In this document: in pieces, positions 54,194 through 64,000 of the stretch | Layout of the letters: each line of letters starts with the position of its first letter | How positions within the stretch are numbered: position 1 is the first letter of the stretch | Source: an uncultured Geobacter sp. | GTDB lineage: Bacteria > Desulfobacterota > Desulfuromonadia > Geobacterales > DSM-12255 | DNA length: 64,000 nt | Direction: 5' to 3' | Assembly: GCA_937860145.1 (NCBI GenBank) | Contig: CALMBF010000200.1 | Coordinates: 1 to 64,000 of the forward strand | Made by a program: the position numbers and the translations under genes | Notes under the pieces: model-generated | The model's input: only the letters and a program-made list of their open reading frames with translations | Told to the model about the DNA's origin: nothing | Database searches by the model: none

Positions 54194-54933
54194 CGCAGGT
54201 TTTCGGCAGATCCCCCAGCCTGAAGGACGTGCAGACCCACTTCTGCCCCGGCTGCCACCATGGTTCCATCCACCGCCTGGTGGCCGAGGCCATGGATGAG
54301 TACGGCATCCGGGACAAGACCATCGGCTGCGCCTCGGTCGGCTGTTCCGTCTTCCTCTACGGCTACTTCAACATCGACGTGGTGGAATCTCCCCACGGCA
54401 GGGCTCCGGCGGTGGCCACGGGGGTGAAGCGCGCCCGTCCCGACCGGATTGTCTTCACCTACCAGGGTGACGGTGACCTAGCGGCCATCGGCACCTCGGA
54501 GATCATCCATGCCGCCAACCGGGGTGAAGACATCACCGTCATCTTCGTCAACAACACCACCTACGGCATGACCGGCGGCCAGATGGCCCCCACCACCATG
54601 CCGGGGCAGAAGACCTCCACCTCCCCCTATGGCCGCGACATCAACAACGACGGGGCGCCGTTCAGGATGGCCGAACTCCTCTCCAACCTCGACGGGGTGG
54701 CCTTCTCCGCCCGGGTGGCGGTCAACAGCCCGAAAAACGTCCTTGCCGCCAAGAAGCTGATCAAGACCGCCTTCCGGTACCAGGTGGAGGGGCGGGGCTT
54801 TTCCTTCATCGAAGCCCTGGCGGCCTGCCCCACCAACTGGGGGATGCCCCCCCTGGCGGCCAACGAGCGGGTCGGGGGTGAAATGGTCCCCTATTTCCCC
54901 CTCGGTGTGTACAAGAATACCGACAATCTGTAG
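54190..54933 (+). CDS. korB: 2-oxoacid:ferredoxin oxidoreductase beta subunit
   Basis: A 247-residue thiamine-pyrophosphate subunit. The start [17 protein letters not shown] (18-34) and the TPP motif [30 protein letters not shown] (about 94-123) are diagnostic. Cysteines near the N-terminus (Cys19, Cys22) bind an Fe-S cluster in this family. It acts with the alpha and gamma subunits in the cytoplasm. Confidence 0.93.
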   Translation: MTQVFGRSPSLKDVQTHFCPGCHHGSIHRLVAEAMDEYGIRDKTIGCASVGCSVFLYGYFNIDVVESPHGRAPAVATGVKRARPDRIVFTYQGDGDLAAIGTSEIIHAANRGEDITVIFVNNTTYGMTGGQMAPTTMPGQKTSTSPYGRDINNDGAPFRMAELLSNLDGVAFSARVAVNSPKNVLAAKKLIKTAFRYQVEGRGFSFIEALAACPTNWGMPPLAANERVGGEMVPYFPLGVYKNTDNL

Positions 54934-54948
54934 CGAGGAGCCGTTTCA

Positions 54949-55503
54949 ATGCGCCATGACGTCTTTATTGCGGGGTACGGCGGCCAGGGGGTTCTCCTGG
55001 CGGGCAACCTGCTTTCCTATGCAGCGATTCACGAAGGGAAGAACGTCTCCTTCTTCCCCGCCTACGGCGTGGAGAAACGGGGTGGTGCCGCCATGTGCAC
55101 GGTGGTCATCGCCGACGGCGACACCGGATCGCCGGTGGTGGGGCACCCCTCCGTGGGGGTCATGCTGAACCAGCTCTCCTTTGACAAGTATGCCGCCAAG
55201 GTCAAGGCGGGGGGGTACTGCATCGTCAACTCCAACCTGGTCGCGGCCGACGCCGCCCTCCTGCCGGGGGTCACGCTGGTCAGCGTGCCGATGAACCAGA
55301 TCGCCGTCGATCTCGGCGATCCCCGCATGGTCAACATGGTGGCCTGCGGCGCCTACGCGGCGGTGAGCGGAGCCCTGGCGCTGCCGTCACTCCATGAGGC
55401 GCTGAAGAAAGCCCTGCCGGAGCGGAACCACCGGTTCATCCCGGCGAACCTCAAGGCCATCGAGGCAGGGGCCGAGGTCGCCCGGGGGGCGACGGCTCCC
55501 TGA
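54949..55503 (+). CDS. korC: 2-oxoacid:ferredoxin oxidoreductase gamma subunit
   Basis: A 184-residue subunit of the pyruvate/ketoisovalerate oxidoreductase gamma family, with GYGGQGVLLAGNLLSYAAIHEGKNVSFFPAYGVEKRGGAA (8-47). It completes the korDABC set. It starts 15 bases after korB with a GAGGAG site. About 85 bases separate it from the tRNA-Cys gene, with no clear terminator. Confidence 0.92.
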   Translation: MRHDVFIAGYGGQGVLLAGNLLSYAAIHEGKNVSFFPAYGVEKRGGAAMCTVVIADGDTGSPVVGHPSVGVMLNQLSFDKYAAKVKAGGYCIVNSNLVAADAALLPGVTLVSVPMNQIAVDLGDPRMVNMVACGAYAAVSGALALPSLHEALKKALPERNHRFIPANLKAIEAGAEVARGATAP

Positions 55504-55586
55504 CGCGGTTTTTCTTCGTTGACATGGTGCGGTAAAAAAGGTATAAACGCTTCCTGCTGGTCAGGAAACTTGATCGGAATGTATAG

Positions 55587-55661
<75 letters not shown>

Positions 55662-55665
55662 ATAA

Positions 55666-56898
<1,233 letters not shown>

Positions 56899-56968
56899 TA
56901 TTCGGGCTGATTTGAGGCATCATCCAGAATTCAAATTTCAACATTAAGAAATACTTGGAGGTTAGCTG

Positions 56969-57286
56969 ATGATAGGTCTTGCATTCGCGATGGGAACCCC
57001 TCCCGGCGGTGCCGCCCAGGGCGGTCAGTCCCCCATTGCCAGTCTCATCCCCCTTATCCTGATGTTCGCGATTTTCTACTTCCTCCTCATCAGGCCACAG
57101 CAGAAAAAGGCCAAGGAACACCGTGCCCTGATGGAATCCCTGAAAAAGGGCGATCAGGTCGTGACAGCCGGCGGCATTCACGGCAAGATCACCGCGGTGG
57201 AGGAGGCAGTTGTCACCATGGAGATCGCTTCCGGTGTGAACATCAAGGTCAACAAGGGGCATATCGCCACCATCACGGAAAAGTGA
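56969..57286 (+). CDS. yajC: preprotein translocase subunit YajC
   Basis: A 105-residue inner membrane protein of the Sec holotranslocase. It has a single helix (about 24-44, LIPLILMFAIFYFLLIRPQQK) and a conserved cytoplasmic tail (LKKGDQVVTAGGIHGKITAVEE). TGGAGG precedes the start. It precedes secD by 177 bases, which show no other gene. Confidence 0.94.
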   Translation: MIGLAFAMGTPPGGAAQGGQSPIASLIPLILMFAIFYFLLIRPQQKKAKEHRALMESLKKGDQVVTAGGIHGKITAVEEAVVTMEIASGVNIKVNKGHIATITEK

Positions 57287-57463
57287 ACTGTCAATGCAAT
57301 GATCACAGTGTCCTCCCGCGGGGAGCGGGGCGGCTGAAGCAGTGCGGCAGTCGTGCGGCCGGCGATGAATTCAGCCCCTTATCCGCGAACCGCGTCACGA
57401 GACGCTGAGAAAACGGGGGTGCGCCATGGGGGCGCATCTGCCCATCTGAAAGGAGTAACCGGC

Positions 57464-59065
57464 ATGTCGAAAGGATTAACCTGGCGCGTTCTGCTGATCG
57501 TCGCCTTCCTGCTCCTGTCGGCCGTCTACATGACACCGACCCTCGTCTCCAAGCTTCCGTCCTGGTGGAGCGGCATCATGCCCAAGGACAAGATCCATCT
57601 CGGTCTTGACCTGCAGGGGGGCTCCCACCTGGTGATGGAGGTGGATACACCCAAGGCCGTCGAGGGGGCACTGGACCTTATCGCGACCGACCTGGAGGAC
57701 TCCCTGACTGCCCAGACGCTCCGCTTCAAGCGGATTGCCCGGGAAGGGGCCGACAAGGTGAAGCTGACCCTGTACGACAAGGGGACGGCCGAGACCGTGC
57801 AGGCGATGATCAAGAAGAAATACCCCGAGATGGAGCTTCTCCCCTCGTTTGAAGAGGGGGGCTTCAACGTTCTGCAGATCAGGATGAACGACAAGGTTGC
57901 TGCCGACCGTAAGGACAAGGCCGTTTCCCAGGCCCTTGAGACCGTTCGCAACAGGATCGACCAGTTCGGCGTCTCCGAGCCGGTCATCGCCCGCGAGGGG
58001 CTTACCAACATCGTGGTCCAGCTCCCGGGCATCAAGGACCCCAAACGCGCCATCGAGCTGATCGGCAAGACCGCCCGCCTGGAATTCAAACTGGTTGACG
58101 AAAATGTCAACCCGGCGACCGCCACCCCCGGGAGCATCCCGGAGGATGACGAGCTGCTGATGGAGAAGAAGGTCGACCAGGCGACCGGCGCCGTCAGCGA
58201 GATCCCGCTGGTGGTGAAGAAGAAGGCGATGATCACCGGCGACCTCCTGACCGATGCCCAGGTGCGGATCGATTCCCAGTTCAACCAGCCCTATGTTGCC
58301 ATCGAGTTCAACTCCACCGGAGCCCGGCTGTTCGACCAGGTGACGGCCGCCAACGTGGGGAAACGTTTTGCCATCGTGCTTGACAACACCATCTACTCCG
58401 CCCCCGTGATCAGGGAGCGGATCTCCGGCGGAAGCGCCCAGATCTCCGGGTCGTTTACCGACAAGGATGCGGCCGACCTCTCCATCGTGCTCCGCGCCGG
58501 TTCCCTGCCGGCCCCGGTCAAGATCATCCAGAACGTCACCGTCGGACCGTCCCTCGGTCAGGATTCCATTCACAAGGGGCTGCTGGCCGGTGCCATCGGT
58601 GTCATCCTGGTCGTCGTCTTCATGACCATCTACTACAAGGCGTGCGGTCTCGTCGCCAACCTGGGGATGGTCCTGAACATCGTCTACCTGATGGGCGCCC
58701 TTGCCGCCCTGGGGGCAACCCTGACCCTGCCGGGCATCGCCGCGATCGTCCTCCTCATCGGTATGTCGGTGGACTCGAACGTGCTCATCTTCGAGCGGAT
58801 CCGCGAGGAGCTCCGGCTCGGCAAGCCACCGGTCGCGGCCCTTGATGCCGGCTACGACAAGGCGTTTCTCACCATCATGGACTCCCACGTGACCACGCTC
58901 ATCACCGCTGCCGTCCTCTTCCAGTTCGGCACCGGGCCGGTCAAGGGTTTCGCCGTCTCCCTCAGCCTCGGCATCATCATCAATCTGTTTACATCGCTCC
59001 TGGCCACCAAAGTGGTCTTTGACTTCGCGCTCAGTCGTATGAACGTGAAGAGAATGAGCATTTAG
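57464..59065 (+). CDS. secD: protein translocase subunit SecD
   Basis: A 533-residue RND-type protein that uses the proton gradient to help protein export. It has one N-terminal helix, a long periplasmic domain with LGLDLQGGSHLVMEVD (about 43-58), and five C-terminal helices. GMSVDSNVLIFERIREEL carries the key aspartate of SecD. The start at 57464 follows AAGGAG; the earlier frame start at 57353 would add 37 unrelated residues. Nine bases separate it from secF. Confidence 0.96.
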   Translation: MSKGLTWRVLLIVAFLLLSAVYMTPTLVSKLPSWWSGIMPKDKIHLGLDLQGGSHLVMEVDTPKAVEGALDLIATDLEDSLTAQTLRFKRIAREGADKVKLTLYDKGTAETVQAMIKKKYPEMELLPSFEEGGFNVLQIRMNDKVAADRKDKAVSQALETVRNRIDQFGVSEPVIAREGLTNIVVQLPGIKDPKRAIELIGKTARLEFKLVDENVNPATATPGSIPEDDELLMEKKVDQATGAVSEIPLVVKKKAMITGDLLTDAQVRIDSQFNQPYVAIEFNSTGARLFDQVTAANVGKRFAIVLDNTIYSAPVIRERISGGSAQISGSFTDKDAADLSIVLRAGSLPAPVKIIQNVTVGPSLGQDSIHKGLLAGAIGVILVVVFMTIYYKACGLVANLGMVLNIVYLMGALAALGATLTLPGIAAIVLLIGMSVDSNVLIFERIREELRLGKPPVAALDAGYDKAFLTIMDSHVTTLITAAVLFQFGTGPVKGFAVSLSLGIIINLFTSLLATKVVFDFALSRMNVKRMSI

Positions 59066-59074
59066 GGGGGAACC

Positions 59075-59983
59075 ATGGAACTTATCGGCAAAACAAACAT
59101 AGATTTCATCGGTCTGAAGAAGATCTCCTTCATCATCTCCAGCATCATCGCCATCGTCGGCCTCATCGGCATGGTCCAGATGGGCCGTGGTGCGGCCAAC
59201 ATGGGGATCGACTTCTCGGGCGGTACCGAGGTGCAGCTGAAGTTCACCCAGCCCGTCGGCATGGACAAGGCGCGGGAGGCGTTGGCCAGGCATAACCTCA
59301 AGGATGCGACTCTCCAGGATATCAAGGAGGGGAACAAACTGATGGTGAAGATCGGCAAGACGACCCTGGCCACCGGCAAGGTCGCCGACACCATCGAGGA
59401 GGTGTTCAAGAAGGAGTTCCCCGGCAACGCCTTCGTGGTGGAGAGCTCCACCGAGATCGGCCCGTCAGTCGGTGACAAGCTCCGGAAGGACACCCTGACG
59501 GCCATCTTCATATCCATGATCGGCATCATCATCTACATCGCCTGGCGGTTCGACTTCAAATTCGGCGTCGGCGCCACCCTGGCAACGCTCCATGACGTGC
59601 TGGCCATGTTTGCCGTATTTTACCTGCTGAACAAGGAGATCAATCTCCTCTTCATCACGGCGGTCCTGACCATTGCCGGTTACTCCCTGACGGATACGGT
59701 CGTCGTCTTCGACAGGATACGGGAGAACCTGCACAAGAACCTGAAGGAGGCGATGCACGTCGTCTTCAACAGGAGCATCAACGAAGTGCTTTCCCGGACC
59801 ATCGTCACCTCCCTGACCGCTTTTCTTGCCGCGCTTGCCCTCTTCTTTTTCGGGGGGGAAGTCATTCATGATTTTGCCCTTGCCCTTGTTATCGGAATCG
59901 CTGTAGGGACCTATTCGTCGATCTTTGTCGCCAGCCCGATCGTCTCCCTCTGGGAGGAGAAGGGTGCCAAGGCCAAGGCCTGA
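59075..59983 (+). CDS. secF: protein translocase subunit SecF
   Basis: A 302-residue partner of SecD. It shows GIDFSGGTEVQLKF (about 47-60), the periplasmic P4 domain, and the membrane motif LTDTVVVFDRIRENL. Domain and length are normal. It is separate from secD rather than fused. It is 30 bases from the next gene and may share its transcript. Confidence 0.96.
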   Translation: MELIGKTNIDFIGLKKISFIISSIIAIVGLIGMVQMGRGAANMGIDFSGGTEVQLKFTQPVGMDKAREALARHNLKDATLQDIKEGNKLMVKIGKTTLATGKVADTIEEVFKKEFPGNAFVVESSTEIGPSVGDKLRKDTLTAIFISMIGIIIYIAWRFDFKFGVGATLATLHDVLAMFAVFYLLNKEINLLFITAVLTIAGYSLTDTVVVFDRIRENLHKNLKEAMHVVFNRSINEVLSRTIVTSLTAFLAALALFFFGGEVIHDFALALVIGIAVGTYSSIFVASPIVSLWEEKGAKAKA

Positions 59984-60013
59984 TCCCCGGTATTACGGAA
60001 GGAAGGAGTAATC

Positions 60014-60619
60014 GTGAAGAAAGAGAACCTGGTATTTATCGTCGTTGCGCTCCTGGTGGGTCTGCTGGGCGGATTCCTCATTTTCAGCGTCACCAACAAG
60101 AACAAGGGGGGCGGGTCCCAGGGGATGCCCTCGGGAGTGCCGATGGGGAGCGGGTCCCCCACCGACTACAGCCAGCGGATCGCCGAGGCTGAGAAGATCC
60201 TGGCCCAGGACCCGAAGAACTACCAGGTATGGGTCCAGCTGGGGAATGACTATTTCGATACCGAGCAGCCCCAGAAAGCGGTGAATGCCTATGGCAAGGC
60301 CCTGGAGATCGACTCCAGCCGTCCTGACACCCCGAACGTCCTCACCGACCAGGGGGTCATGTACCGCAAGATGGGTCTGTTCGACAAGGCCGTGGCAAAT
60401 TTCGAAAAGGCCAGCACCATTGACCCCAAGCACCTGCAGAGCCTGTACAATCTCGGGGTCGTCTATGCCAATGACCTCAAGCAGAATGACAAGGCGATCG
60501 CCGCCTGGCAGCGCTACGTCGCTCTCGACGCCATGAGTCCCCAGGGGCAGCAGGTCAAGGCGATGATCGAAGAGCTGAAGGCGGGTGGCGGACCTCCCAA
60601 GGGCGGCTCCTGGAAATAG
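60014..60619 (+). CDS. membrane-anchored TPR protein
   Basis: A 201-residue protein with an N-terminal membrane helix (7-27), a Gly/Pro-rich linker and three tetratricopeptide units (about 67-100, 108-140 and 142-175; for example YQVWVQLGNDYFDTEQPQKAVNAYGKALEID). It starts with GTG or the ATG-like codon at 60014 after an AGGAG site. Similar proteins act in cytochrome c or protein-complex assembly in the periplasm; no specific role can be given. A terminator follows. Confidence 0.82.
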   Translation: MKKENLVFIVVALLVGLLGGFLIFSVTNKNKGGGSQGMPSGVPMGSGSPTDYSQRIAEAEKILAQDPKNYQVWVQLGNDYFDTEQPQKAVNAYGKALEIDSSRPDTPNVLTDQGVMYRKMGLFDKAVANFEKASTIDPKHLQSLYNLGVVYANDLKQNDKAIAAWQRYVALDAMSPQGQQVKAMIEELKAGGGPPKGGSWK

Positions 60620-60626
60620 ATGTTCG

Positions 60627-60654
60627 AATCCCCGCGCAAGCGGGGATTTTTTTT
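60627..60654 (+). terminator. intrinsic terminator after the TPR gene
   Basis: TCCCCGC and GCGGGGA form a 7-bp stem with loop GCAA, followed by eight T. It sits in the 48-base gap before recJ, whose start follows 14 bases later, so recJ probably needs its own promoter or read-through. Confidence 0.9.
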
Positions 60655-60667
60655 GTGGAGAGTGTGC

Positions 60668-62401
60668 ATGCAACCGGTGACGGAACGGACATGGAGCCTG
60701 AAGGAGCACGATGACGAAACCCTGGGGGAGCTGCTGGCAGGTGGCGACATCCCCCCTCTGATCGCCCGCCTGCTCAGTGCCAGGGGGATACGCTCCCGGG
60801 AGGAGATGAAGCAGTTTCTCTCCCCCTCCCTTGCGGACATGGCAGACCCTTTCCTGCTCAAGGGGATGGCCGGGGCAGTGGAGCGGCTGGCGGTTGCGCG
60901 GGAGAGGGGGGAGACGGTCTGTATCCACGGTGATTATGACGTGGATGGCGTGACATCGGTTGCGCTTCTGCTAACCTTTCTCCAGGGGGTGGGGTTCCCG
61001 GCGGTCTACGTGATCCCGCTGCGTCTCGAGGAGGGATACGGCCTCTCCACCGACGGGGTGGACGAGGCGGCGCGCCTTGGCGCGAGCGTGCTGATCACGG
61101 TGGACTGCGGCATTACCTCCCTCAGGGAGGCGGCCTACTGCCGGGAGAAGGGGGTCGACCTCATCATCACCGACCACCACACGCCGGGCGAGACCCTTCC
61201 CGACGCCCTGGCGGTCATCAACCCGCTGCAACCCGGTTGCAGCGCCCCGTTCCGGCAGCTGGCCGGTGTCGGCCTGGCATTCAAGCTCGCGATCGCCCTC
61301 CGGAGCCGCCTGCGAGCCGACGGCTGCTTTGCCAACGGCGGCGAACCGAACCTTCGGGAGTACCTCGACCTTGCTGCCCTCGGCACCATCGCGGACCTGG
61401 TCCCCCTGAAAGGTGAAAACCGGATCATTGCCGCTTTCGGCCTGAGGGAGCTGACCGCCTCCCGGCGCACCGGGATCAGGGCGCTGAAGAAGGTTGCCGC
61501 CGTCACCGATCCGGTCGGGTGCGGCGACGTGGGGTTCCGCCTGGCGCCCCGTCTCAACGCCGCGGGGCGCCTCGACGACGCCAGGCGGGGGGTGGAACTC
61601 CTCCTCTCCTCGGACCCGGACGAGGCTGCCGTCATCGCAGCCGAACTTGACGCCGCCAACCGGGAGCGCCAGGAGATCGAGAAGGAGATCCTGGCAGATG
61701 CCCTTGCCCGTGCCAGGAGCGCGACCATGGCAGGGCGAAGCGCCATCGTGATGGCTTCGGACACCTGGCATCCGGGGGTTATCGGCATCGTCGCCTCCCG
61801 GGTGGTGGAGGCCTTTCACCGGCCGGTCATCCTCATCGCCCTCCAGGATGGGATCGGCAAGGGGTCGGGTCGGAGTATCCCCGCCCTGCACCTCCACGAT
61901 GCCATTGCCGCCTGCAGCGAACATCTGCTCAAGTTCGGCGGCCACAAGCAGGCGGCCGGCCTGACGGTGGACGAGAAGACCCTCGAAGCGTTCATCGCCC
62001 ACTTCGACGAGGTCGTCGCGGGTCAGCTTACGGAGGAGGATTTCACCCCGGTGCTCCAGATCGACGCCGAACTCGCGCCGGAGGAGATCACGCCGGAACT
62101 GGTCGGGCTCCTCGCTCCCCTGCGCCCCTTCGGCATGGGCAATCCCGAGCCACTCTTCATGCTGCGCGGCGCCCGGGTGCTGCAGAGCAGGGTGTTGAAG
62201 GATACCCACCTGAAACTGAGGGTCGCGGCTGCGGGGAGGGAGTTCGAGGCCATCGGGTTCGGCATGGCGTCCCGGGGGATCGAGACGGGAGTGGTCGATA
62301 TCGCCTTTGTCCCCGAGCTGAATACCTGGAACGGGAGGGAGAGCCTGCAGTTGCGCCTGAAGGACATACGCAGGAACGGGGTGGACGATGGAGCGCTCTG
62401 A
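60668..62401 (+). CDS. recJ: single-stranded-DNA-specific exonuclease RecJ
   Basis: A 577-residue 5'-3' exonuclease in recombination and mismatch repair. The DHH-family metal motifs are in order: HGDYDVDGVTS, TVDCGITS, ITDHHTPGE, RLNAAGRLDDA, GKGSGRSIPALHLHDAI and FGGHKQAAG. The C-terminal OB-like domain is present. The ATG at 60668 has a GGAG site, and the earlier frame start at 60620 overlaps the terminator. It overlaps the next gene by 14 bases. Confidence 0.95.
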   Translation: MQPVTERTWSLKEHDDETLGELLAGGDIPPLIARLLSARGIRSREEMKQFLSPSLADMADPFLLKGMAGAVERLAVARERGETVCIHGDYDVDGVTSVALLLTFLQGVGFPAVYVIPLRLEEGYGLSTDGVDEAARLGASVLITVDCGITSLREAAYCREKGVDLIITDHHTPGETLPDALAVINPLQPGCSAPFRQLAGVGLAFKLAIALRSRLRADGCFANGGEPNLREYLDLAALGTIADLVPLKGENRIIAAFGLRELTASRRTGIRALKKVAAVTDPVGCGDVGFRLAPRLNAAGRLDDARRGVELLLSSDPDEAAVIAAELDAANRERQEIEKEILADALARARSATMAGRSAIVMASDTWHPGVIGIVASRVVEAFHRPVILIALQDGIGKGSGRSIPALHLHDAIAACSEHLLKFGGHKQAAGLTVDEKTLEAFIAHFDEVVAGQLTEEDFTPVLQIDAELAPEEITPELVGLLAPLRPFGMGNPEPLFMLRGARVLQSRVLKDTHLKLRVAAAGREFEAIGFGMASRGIETGVVDIAFVPELNTWNGRESLQLRLKDIRRNGVDDGAL

Positions 62402-63287
62402 ACGGTTCAGCCAGGCGGACCGGATAATCAAGGTGGGGTTCTGGGTCAATGCCCTGCTGATGGTCATGAAGCTGCTGGCCGGCCATCTCGGCCGTTCCGA
62501 GGCGGTCTTCGCCGACGGCATGGAGAGCGCCTGCGATTTCGTCGCCATCCTCTCCACCATGCTGGCCCTGCACATCGGCCGCAAGCCTTTCGACGAGCGC
62601 CACCCCTATGGTCATGGCCGGGCGGAGAGCCTGTCGGCCATCCTCGTCTCCCTGATAATTTTCTCCACCGGCTGCTGGATCCTCTACAAGTCGGTCGTCA
62701 CCATCAGCCGGGGGGAATCGGCCATCCCTGAGTGGATGGCGGTGCTGGCCGCTTTTCTGACGATCATCATCAAGGAGTGGCTCTACCGCTTTTCCATGAA
62801 GAGCGGCAGCCGCCTGGAGAGCCCCGCCCTCCTTGCGGTCGCCAAGGACCACCGCAAGGATGCCGTCACCTCCGTCGCCACCCTGGTCGGCGTCACCGGC
62901 GCGTTTTTCGGCATCACGATCATGGACCCCCTCGCCGCCGGTCTCACGGCCTTCTTCATCTTCCACATCGCCTGGGAAACCTTCCGCTCGGCGGCTCACG
63001 ACATCATGGACGGCCAGCCCGGGGAGGAGCTGCTGCAGACCATCACCCACATGGCCGAAGCCGTCGAAGGGGTCGAACACGTCCACGAGATCAGGGGACG
63101 CCGTTCCGGCCAGTACCTGATCATCGACCTGAAGCTGGACATGGACCCGGAGATGACCGTCAAGGAGTCCCACGCCATTGCCACGCAGGTGAAGAGGGTC
63201 ATTTTCGATCGTTACCACAACGTGGGGGATGTGATGATCCATATCAATCCCCACGATGAAGAGCACGAAGACCTGATACGGCTCTGA
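62388..63287 (+). CDS. cation diffusion facilitator transporter
   Basis: A 299-residue metal/proton antiporter with six helices and a C-terminal ferredoxin-like domain. The metal site residues are Glu46 and Asp50 in helix 2 (FADGMESACDF) and Asp154 and Asp158 in helix 5 (AKDHRKDAVTS). Zinc transporters such as YiiP have Asp/Asp and His/Asp instead. The all-acidic set resembles manganese or iron exporters, so Mn or Fe may be the substrate; this is inference. The start lies inside the end of recJ. Confidence 0.9.
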   Translation: MERSERFSQADRIIKVGFWVNALLMVMKLLAGHLGRSEAVFADGMESACDFVAILSTMLALHIGRKPFDERHPYGHGRAESLSAILVSLIIFSTGCWILYKSVVTISRGESAIPEWMAVLAAFLTIIIKEWLYRFSMKSGSRLESPALLAVAKDHRKDAVTSVATLVGVTGAFFGITIMDPLAAGLTAFFIFHIAWETFRSAAHDIMDGQPGEELLQTITHMAEAVEGVEHVHEIRGRRSGQYLIIDLKLDMDPEMTVKESHAIATQVKRVIFDRYHNVGDVMIHINPHDEEHEDLIRL

Positions 63288-63428
63288 AAATGCGCCGTTT
63301 GACCCGGCGCGCTGTCCGATTCTGTGTGCCGCCCTGTGTACGTTGTTGTGTGACGGAGTGCTGCCCTGTCTCCCCCTGACTCGCCGGGCGCCTTGAACGT
63401 GCGAAAATATCGCGTTTTCAGAACATTG

Positions 63429-63527
63429 ATGCGAAACCTGTTTGAGCAGCTAGCTGAGCAGCACCTGACCGAGATCCTTAAAGACATGGAGTTGCTGCAG
63501 GAGGAGGGACGTACGCAGGGCGGGTGA
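63429..63527 (+). CDS. possible 32-residue peptide, doubtful
   Basis: A short ORF from ATG to TGA encodes 32 residues of mostly helical, acidic character (NLFEQLAEQHLTEILKDMELL). It could also start at GTG 63399. No ribosome-binding site is visible. It ends 17 bases before a strong terminator, which is the only support. The rest of the 310-base gap from 63288 to 63597 shows nothing else. Confidence 0.25.
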   Translation: MRNLFEQLAEQHLTEILKDMELLQEEGRTQGG

Positions 63528-63543
63528 CATAACCGGTCGACAC

Positions 63544-63572
63544 AAAAAAGCCGTCGTGAAGACGGCTTTTTT
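63544..63572. terminator. bidirectional intrinsic terminator
   Basis: AAAAAAGCCGTC and GACGGCTTTTTT form a 12-bp stem around loop GTGAA, so the tract is T-rich on both strands. It separates the recJ-CDF block from the convergent beta-helix gene. Confidence 0.9.
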
Positions 63573-63597
63573 GTGTCGACTGAATCTGCTGCAAAGA

Positions 63598-64000
63598 CTA
63601 ACGGTTGGGGATCTGCCGGCCCGTTTCGTCCACGTTCTGCTTCAGCCGCAGCCGCTGCTCTGCCGGGATCTCCCCCTGTATGACGCTGTTGTTGATGACG
63701 AGCGTCGCTGCACCGCCGCTGAGGAGAGCCTTCCCGGGGCTGTAGATTTTCGACGCATCCACCGTGGTTGGCTGGTGGTCGGTTATGATGCCGATATTGT
63801 CGTCTCCTCCGCTCAGGTTGACGGTGGTGTTGGTGATGGTCGCCCGGCAGTCGCGGACATCGATCCCCCGGTTGCCCCCCTCGGCATCCAGGATGGTCCC
63901 CAGCAACTGGCTCTTGTCGATGGTGAGGGTCCCGCTCATCGCCTGGCCGTTGGCGCAGTCGATCACGTGGGTATGCCCCTCCTTGGCGGCAGATGCCGCC
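63598..64000 (-). CDS. partial secreted-type beta-helix protein (runs off right edge)
   Basis: The C-terminal 134 residues of a longer protein are visible; the frame is open to position 64000. The pattern of short beta-strands with Asn and Gly at turns (NRGIDVRDCRATITNTTVNLSGGDDNIGI) fits a right-handed beta-helix, as in pectate-lyase-like and adhesin proteins. A GTG at 63966 is only an internal codon. The N-terminal signal and the family cannot be seen in this window. A terminator faces its end at 63572. Confidence 0.6.
   Translation of the reverse strand, partial: AASAAKEGHTHVIDCANGQAMSGTLTIDKSQLLGTILDAEGGNRGIDVRDCRATITNTTVNLSGGDDNIGIITDHQPTTVDASKIYSPGKALLSGGAATLVINNSVIQGEIPAEQRLRLKQNVDETGRQIPNR

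Overview
This is a 64 kb chromosomal window from a high-GC, anaerobic, nitrogen-fixing deltaproteobacterium, most likely a Geobacter-type member of the Geobacteraceae. The basis is a nifV-nifHDK region with sigma-54 promoters, a 12-heme c-type cytochrome, a korDABC-type 2-oxoacid:ferredoxin oxidoreductase, a YedE-type selenium transporter, and a PqqD / radical SAM-SPASM / SPASM-only gene set of the kind named GeoRSP in Geobacter. The DNA reads as ordinary chromosome: no prophage, integrase, transposase, CRISPR array or rRNA operon was seen.

Layout. Positions 1-2281 (minus) hold a radical SAM / methyltransferase operon that runs off the left edge. Positions 2469-4985 hold an orphan PhnD-like lipoprotein, a TPR-like protein and YedE. 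Positions 5100-9798 hold def, an exported pcm, a membrane spermidine-synthase-like protein and a metallophosphatase. Positions 9808-20321 are one long co-directional minus-strand run. It starts with a beta-helix protein and continues with a secreted protein carrying carboxypeptidase-regulatory-like folds, a solute-binding-like protein, a ResB-like protein and an ArsP-type permease. It then passes into cupin, PqqD-like, radical SAM/SPASM and SPASM-only genes, and ends with dus and a DUF3820 gene. Positions 20557-26583 hold nifV, nifH, nifD and nifK. Positions 26609-28709 (minus) hold a nucleoside-recognition membrane protein, a cupin and mutM. Positions 28965-38547 hold a UbiD-family gene, dnaE, accA, mscS and an OmpA-type porin. 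Positions 38608-41765 (minus) hold a frameshifted old yellow enzyme gene, an AEC transporter and the dodecaheme cytochrome. Positions 41923-52659 hold nadC-birA-coaX, an EF-G paralogue, a SPOR protein, an MglA-like GTPase with its neighbour, mgtC, tlyA and a HIT gene, bracketed by two DUF4124 genes. Positions 52920-63287 hold korDABC, tRNA-Cys, tgt, yajC-secDF, a TPR protein, recJ and a CDF transporter. A partial beta-helix gene runs off the right edge.

Three things stand out. First, the radical SAM/SPASM cluster, in which the SPASM-only protein repeats the auxiliary-cluster cysteine spacing of its partner exactly while lacking the radical SAM cysteines, and in which no precursor peptide gene fits. 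Second, an intrinsic terminator lying between the nifH sigma-54 promoter and the nifH start codon, preceded by a duplicated 10-base box; this suggests transcription attenuation. Third, a family of about 118-bp palindromic repeats in the nif intergenic gaps and flanking ubiD and dnaE. In three copies a second two-hairpin repeat of about 80 bp sits in the central palindrome, in both orientations, and two of these inserts are identical over 81 bases.
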